Shown: positions 31,758-33,058 of the stretch, piece after piece
Layout of the letters: each line of letters begins with the position of its first letter
How positions within the stretch are numbered: position 1 is the stretch's first letter
DNA from: Hungatella sp.
Lineage (GTDB): Bacteria; Bacillota; Clostridia; Lachnospirales; Lachnospiraceae
Length of the DNA: 33,058 bases
Assembly: GCA_022795805.1 (NCBI GenBank)
Contig: JAAWHK010000023.1
Span: 1 to 33,058, forward strand
Direction of reading: 5' to 3'
Program-made: the position numbers and the translations under genes
Notes under the pieces: model-generated
Databases searched by the model: none
Told to the model about the DNA's origin: nothing
Seen by the model: only the letters and a program-made list of their open reading frames with translations

Positions 31758-32716
31758 TGGCTAGAAAAAAACCCGGCGGCGGCGGTGAGGACTGCGGAAG
31801 CTGGATGGATACATACGGGGACATGGTTACGCTGCTTCTTTGCTTTTTCGTTATGCTGTATTCCATGTCCGATATCAACCAGCAGAAGTGGGAGATGTTC
31901 GTAAAGAGCATTTTCCCCAATTCCGGGGATGTGGAGCAGGTGGCTATCAACGAAAACATCTCCGAAGGGGAATTTGACGTGTCCGGCAATCTGCAGACAG
32001 AGGAGGAACTGCCGGAGAACCTGGATGAGCTGTGGCTCACCCTGGTGGAGAAACTGAATGAAAGCGGCGTGGAAGGCGTGTCCGTATCCGAAGGAGAGGG
32101 ATATACCTTTGTCGTTTTTGAAAATCATGCGTTTTTTAACGGTGACAGCTCTGTGCTCACCGATGAAGCCATCGAGATTCTGGATATATTCTGTGATATA
32201 ATAGCACCTGAGGTGGATAGGATCTCCCAGATCGAGATCATGGGCCATACGGCTCAGGCAGATCCCAGCAGGCAGAACAACCCCAGAACAGACCGGCTTC
32301 TCTCCGCCATGCGTTCCGCGGAGGTGGCGGCTTATATTCAGAACAAAGGTATTATCGACCCCAGCAAGCTGGTGGGAATCAGCTACGGCCAGTATCGATC
32401 GGTGGATACCAACGATACCAGAGAGGGAAGAGCAAGAAACAGACGTGTCGAGTTTTTGATCGTGGATGCGGGAGCGGATATCAAGTCCATGAACGATTAC
32501 TACGACGAGTATTATAGCCGATTGGATGAGGGCGCCGTGACGATTACCGGTGAAGGAGCGCCGTCGGACGGTTTTTCCACCGTGGGCGGAGGCAATATGG
32601 AGGGATCCGCAAGTATGGTCCCCGAAGAGAGTATTTCACCGGATGGGGCAGGGCAGACCCCGGAGGCGGAAGTCGGTTTGGAAGGCCAGACTCCCACAGA
32701 TGTTCCGGCTGAATAA
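31757..32716 (+). CDS. motB: Flagellar motor stator protein MotB
   Basis: 319 residues. A short basic N-terminus leads to one membrane helix (about 20-40) with the ion-binding Asp22 in TYGDMVTLLLCFFVMLYSMS. A plug/linker region follows, and the OmpA-like peptidoglycan-binding domain spans about 135-235 (IEIMGHTAQADPS; RARNRRVEFLI). The last 70 residues are Gly/Glu/Pro-rich and probably disordered, longer than in most MotB proteins. The helix has Cys29 seven residues after Asp22, as in sodium-type PomB. It is coupled to motA by a one-base overlap; fliM follows after 27 nt with no fliL between. Confidence 0.96.
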   Translation: MARKKPGGGGEDCGSWMDTYGDMVTLLLCFFVMLYSMSDINQQKWEMFVKSIFPNSGDVEQVAINENISEGEFDVSGNLQTEEELPENLDELWLTLVEKLNESGVEGVSVSEGEGYTFVVFENHAFFNGDSSVLTDEAIEILDIFCDIIAPEVDRISQIEIMGHTAQADPSRQNNPRTDRLLSAMRSAEVAAYIQNKGIIDPSKLVGISYGQYRSVDTNDTREGRARNRRVEFLIVDAGADIKSMNDYYDEYYSRLDEGAVTITGEGAPSDGFSTVGGGNMEGSASMVPEESISPDGAGQTPEAEVGLEGQTPTDVPAE

Positions 32717-32743
32717 AAATGTGAGAAGAGGTGGATTTTAAAG

Positions 32744-33058
32744 ATGGCAGACGTATTATCCCAAAGTCAGATAGATGCTCTTTTAAAGTCCATGCAGACT
32801 TCTTCGCCGGAACCGGCGGCCAGCACAGAGAGCAGCCCTGTGGAGGAGAAGAAGAAGGCAGAGACAGAGCAGGTTAAGTACAGCAAGTATGACTTTTACA
32901 GCCCCAGGAAGTTTACGAAAGACAAGATGAAGATCCTCTCAAGCGTATTTGAAAATTATGCGCGGATCATTACATCCCAGGTCAACGGCGTATTCCGGGT
33001 TATGACCGACATCACGGTGATGGAGGTTCAGGAGCGGCGTTACTATGAGTATGTAAAC
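32744..33058 (+). CDS. fliM: Flagellar motor switch protein FliM (truncated by window end)
   Basis: The first 105 codons are present without a stop. The N-terminus MADVLSQSQIDALLKSMQ is the CheY-P binding motif of FliM (LSQ-IDALL). A charged linker follows to about residue 50, then the start of the middle domain (YDFYSPRKFTKDKMKILSSV). FliM forms the C-ring middle and receives phosphorylated CheY. GAGGTGG lies about 10 nt before the ATG. The rest of the gene, and any fliN/fliY behind it, lie outside the window. Confidence 0.95.
   Translation, partial: MADVLSQSQIDALLKSMQTSSPEPAASTESSPVEEKKKAETEQVKYSKYDFYSPRKFTKDKMKILSSVFENYARIITSQVNGVFRVMTDITVMEVQERRYYEYVN

Overview
The window reads as a chromosomal segment of a motile, Gram-positive, anaerobic Clostridia, most likely Lachnospiraceae (an Enterocloster/Lachnoclostridium-type genome). 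This rests on gene content and order (dgt-dnaG-rpoD-trmK-nif3-nucleoside kinase, then a long flagellar operon that includes motA and motB), strong AGGAGG-type ribosome binding sites, frequent TTG/GTG starts and a coding GC content in the mid-50s percent by rough count. The genus is inference. No rRNA operon, CRISPR array, insertion sequence or phage gene was seen.

Layout. (1) 1-1425: the AT-rich tail of an unidentified gene, a tRNA-Leu(CAG) with a near-consensus promoter, and a shared bidirectional terminator facing a DUF4349 lipoprotein gene on the minus strand. (2) 1426-3418: an intergenic region with a 54-nt inverted repeat and a promoter, then a minimal two-gene Fe-S scaffold system (SufC-like ATPase and one SufB/D-like protein). 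(3) 3465-6209: a soluble hybrid sensor kinase with a degenerate receiver domain at its N-terminus. (4) 6236-12803: a divergent TetR regulator, an MMPL/RND-type exporter, a large surface protein built of GLUG-like repeats interrupted by a coiled coil, and a small HTH protein, closed by a terminator. This is the most accessory-looking part and the best candidate for an undescribed system. (5) 12866-20308: housekeeping genes for dGTPase, primase, primary sigma factor, TrmK, a Nif3-like protein and a TGS/uridine-kinase-like protein, ended by a strong terminator. (6) 20309-33058: a roughly 400-nt regulatory leader and the flagellar operon flgB-fliE-fliF-fliG-fliH-fliI-fliJ-fliK-flgD-(flagellar operon protein)-flgE-flbD-motA-motB-fliM, running off the window end.

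How it fits together. The flagellar cluster encodes the MS-ring, rotor, export ATPase complex, hook cap, hook, hook-length control and stator in assembly order. Two genes usually found in such operons are not here: flgC is absent between flgB and fliE, and fliL is absent between motB and fliM. The operon starts from two good sigma-A-like promoters, followed by a long hairpin just upstream of flgB, and it carries hairpins without U-tracts in several gene junctions. The middle of flgE is markedly more AT-rich than its ends, which suggests exchange or relaxed selection on the exposed part of the hook protein. All functional calls come from reading the sequence; no database search was run.
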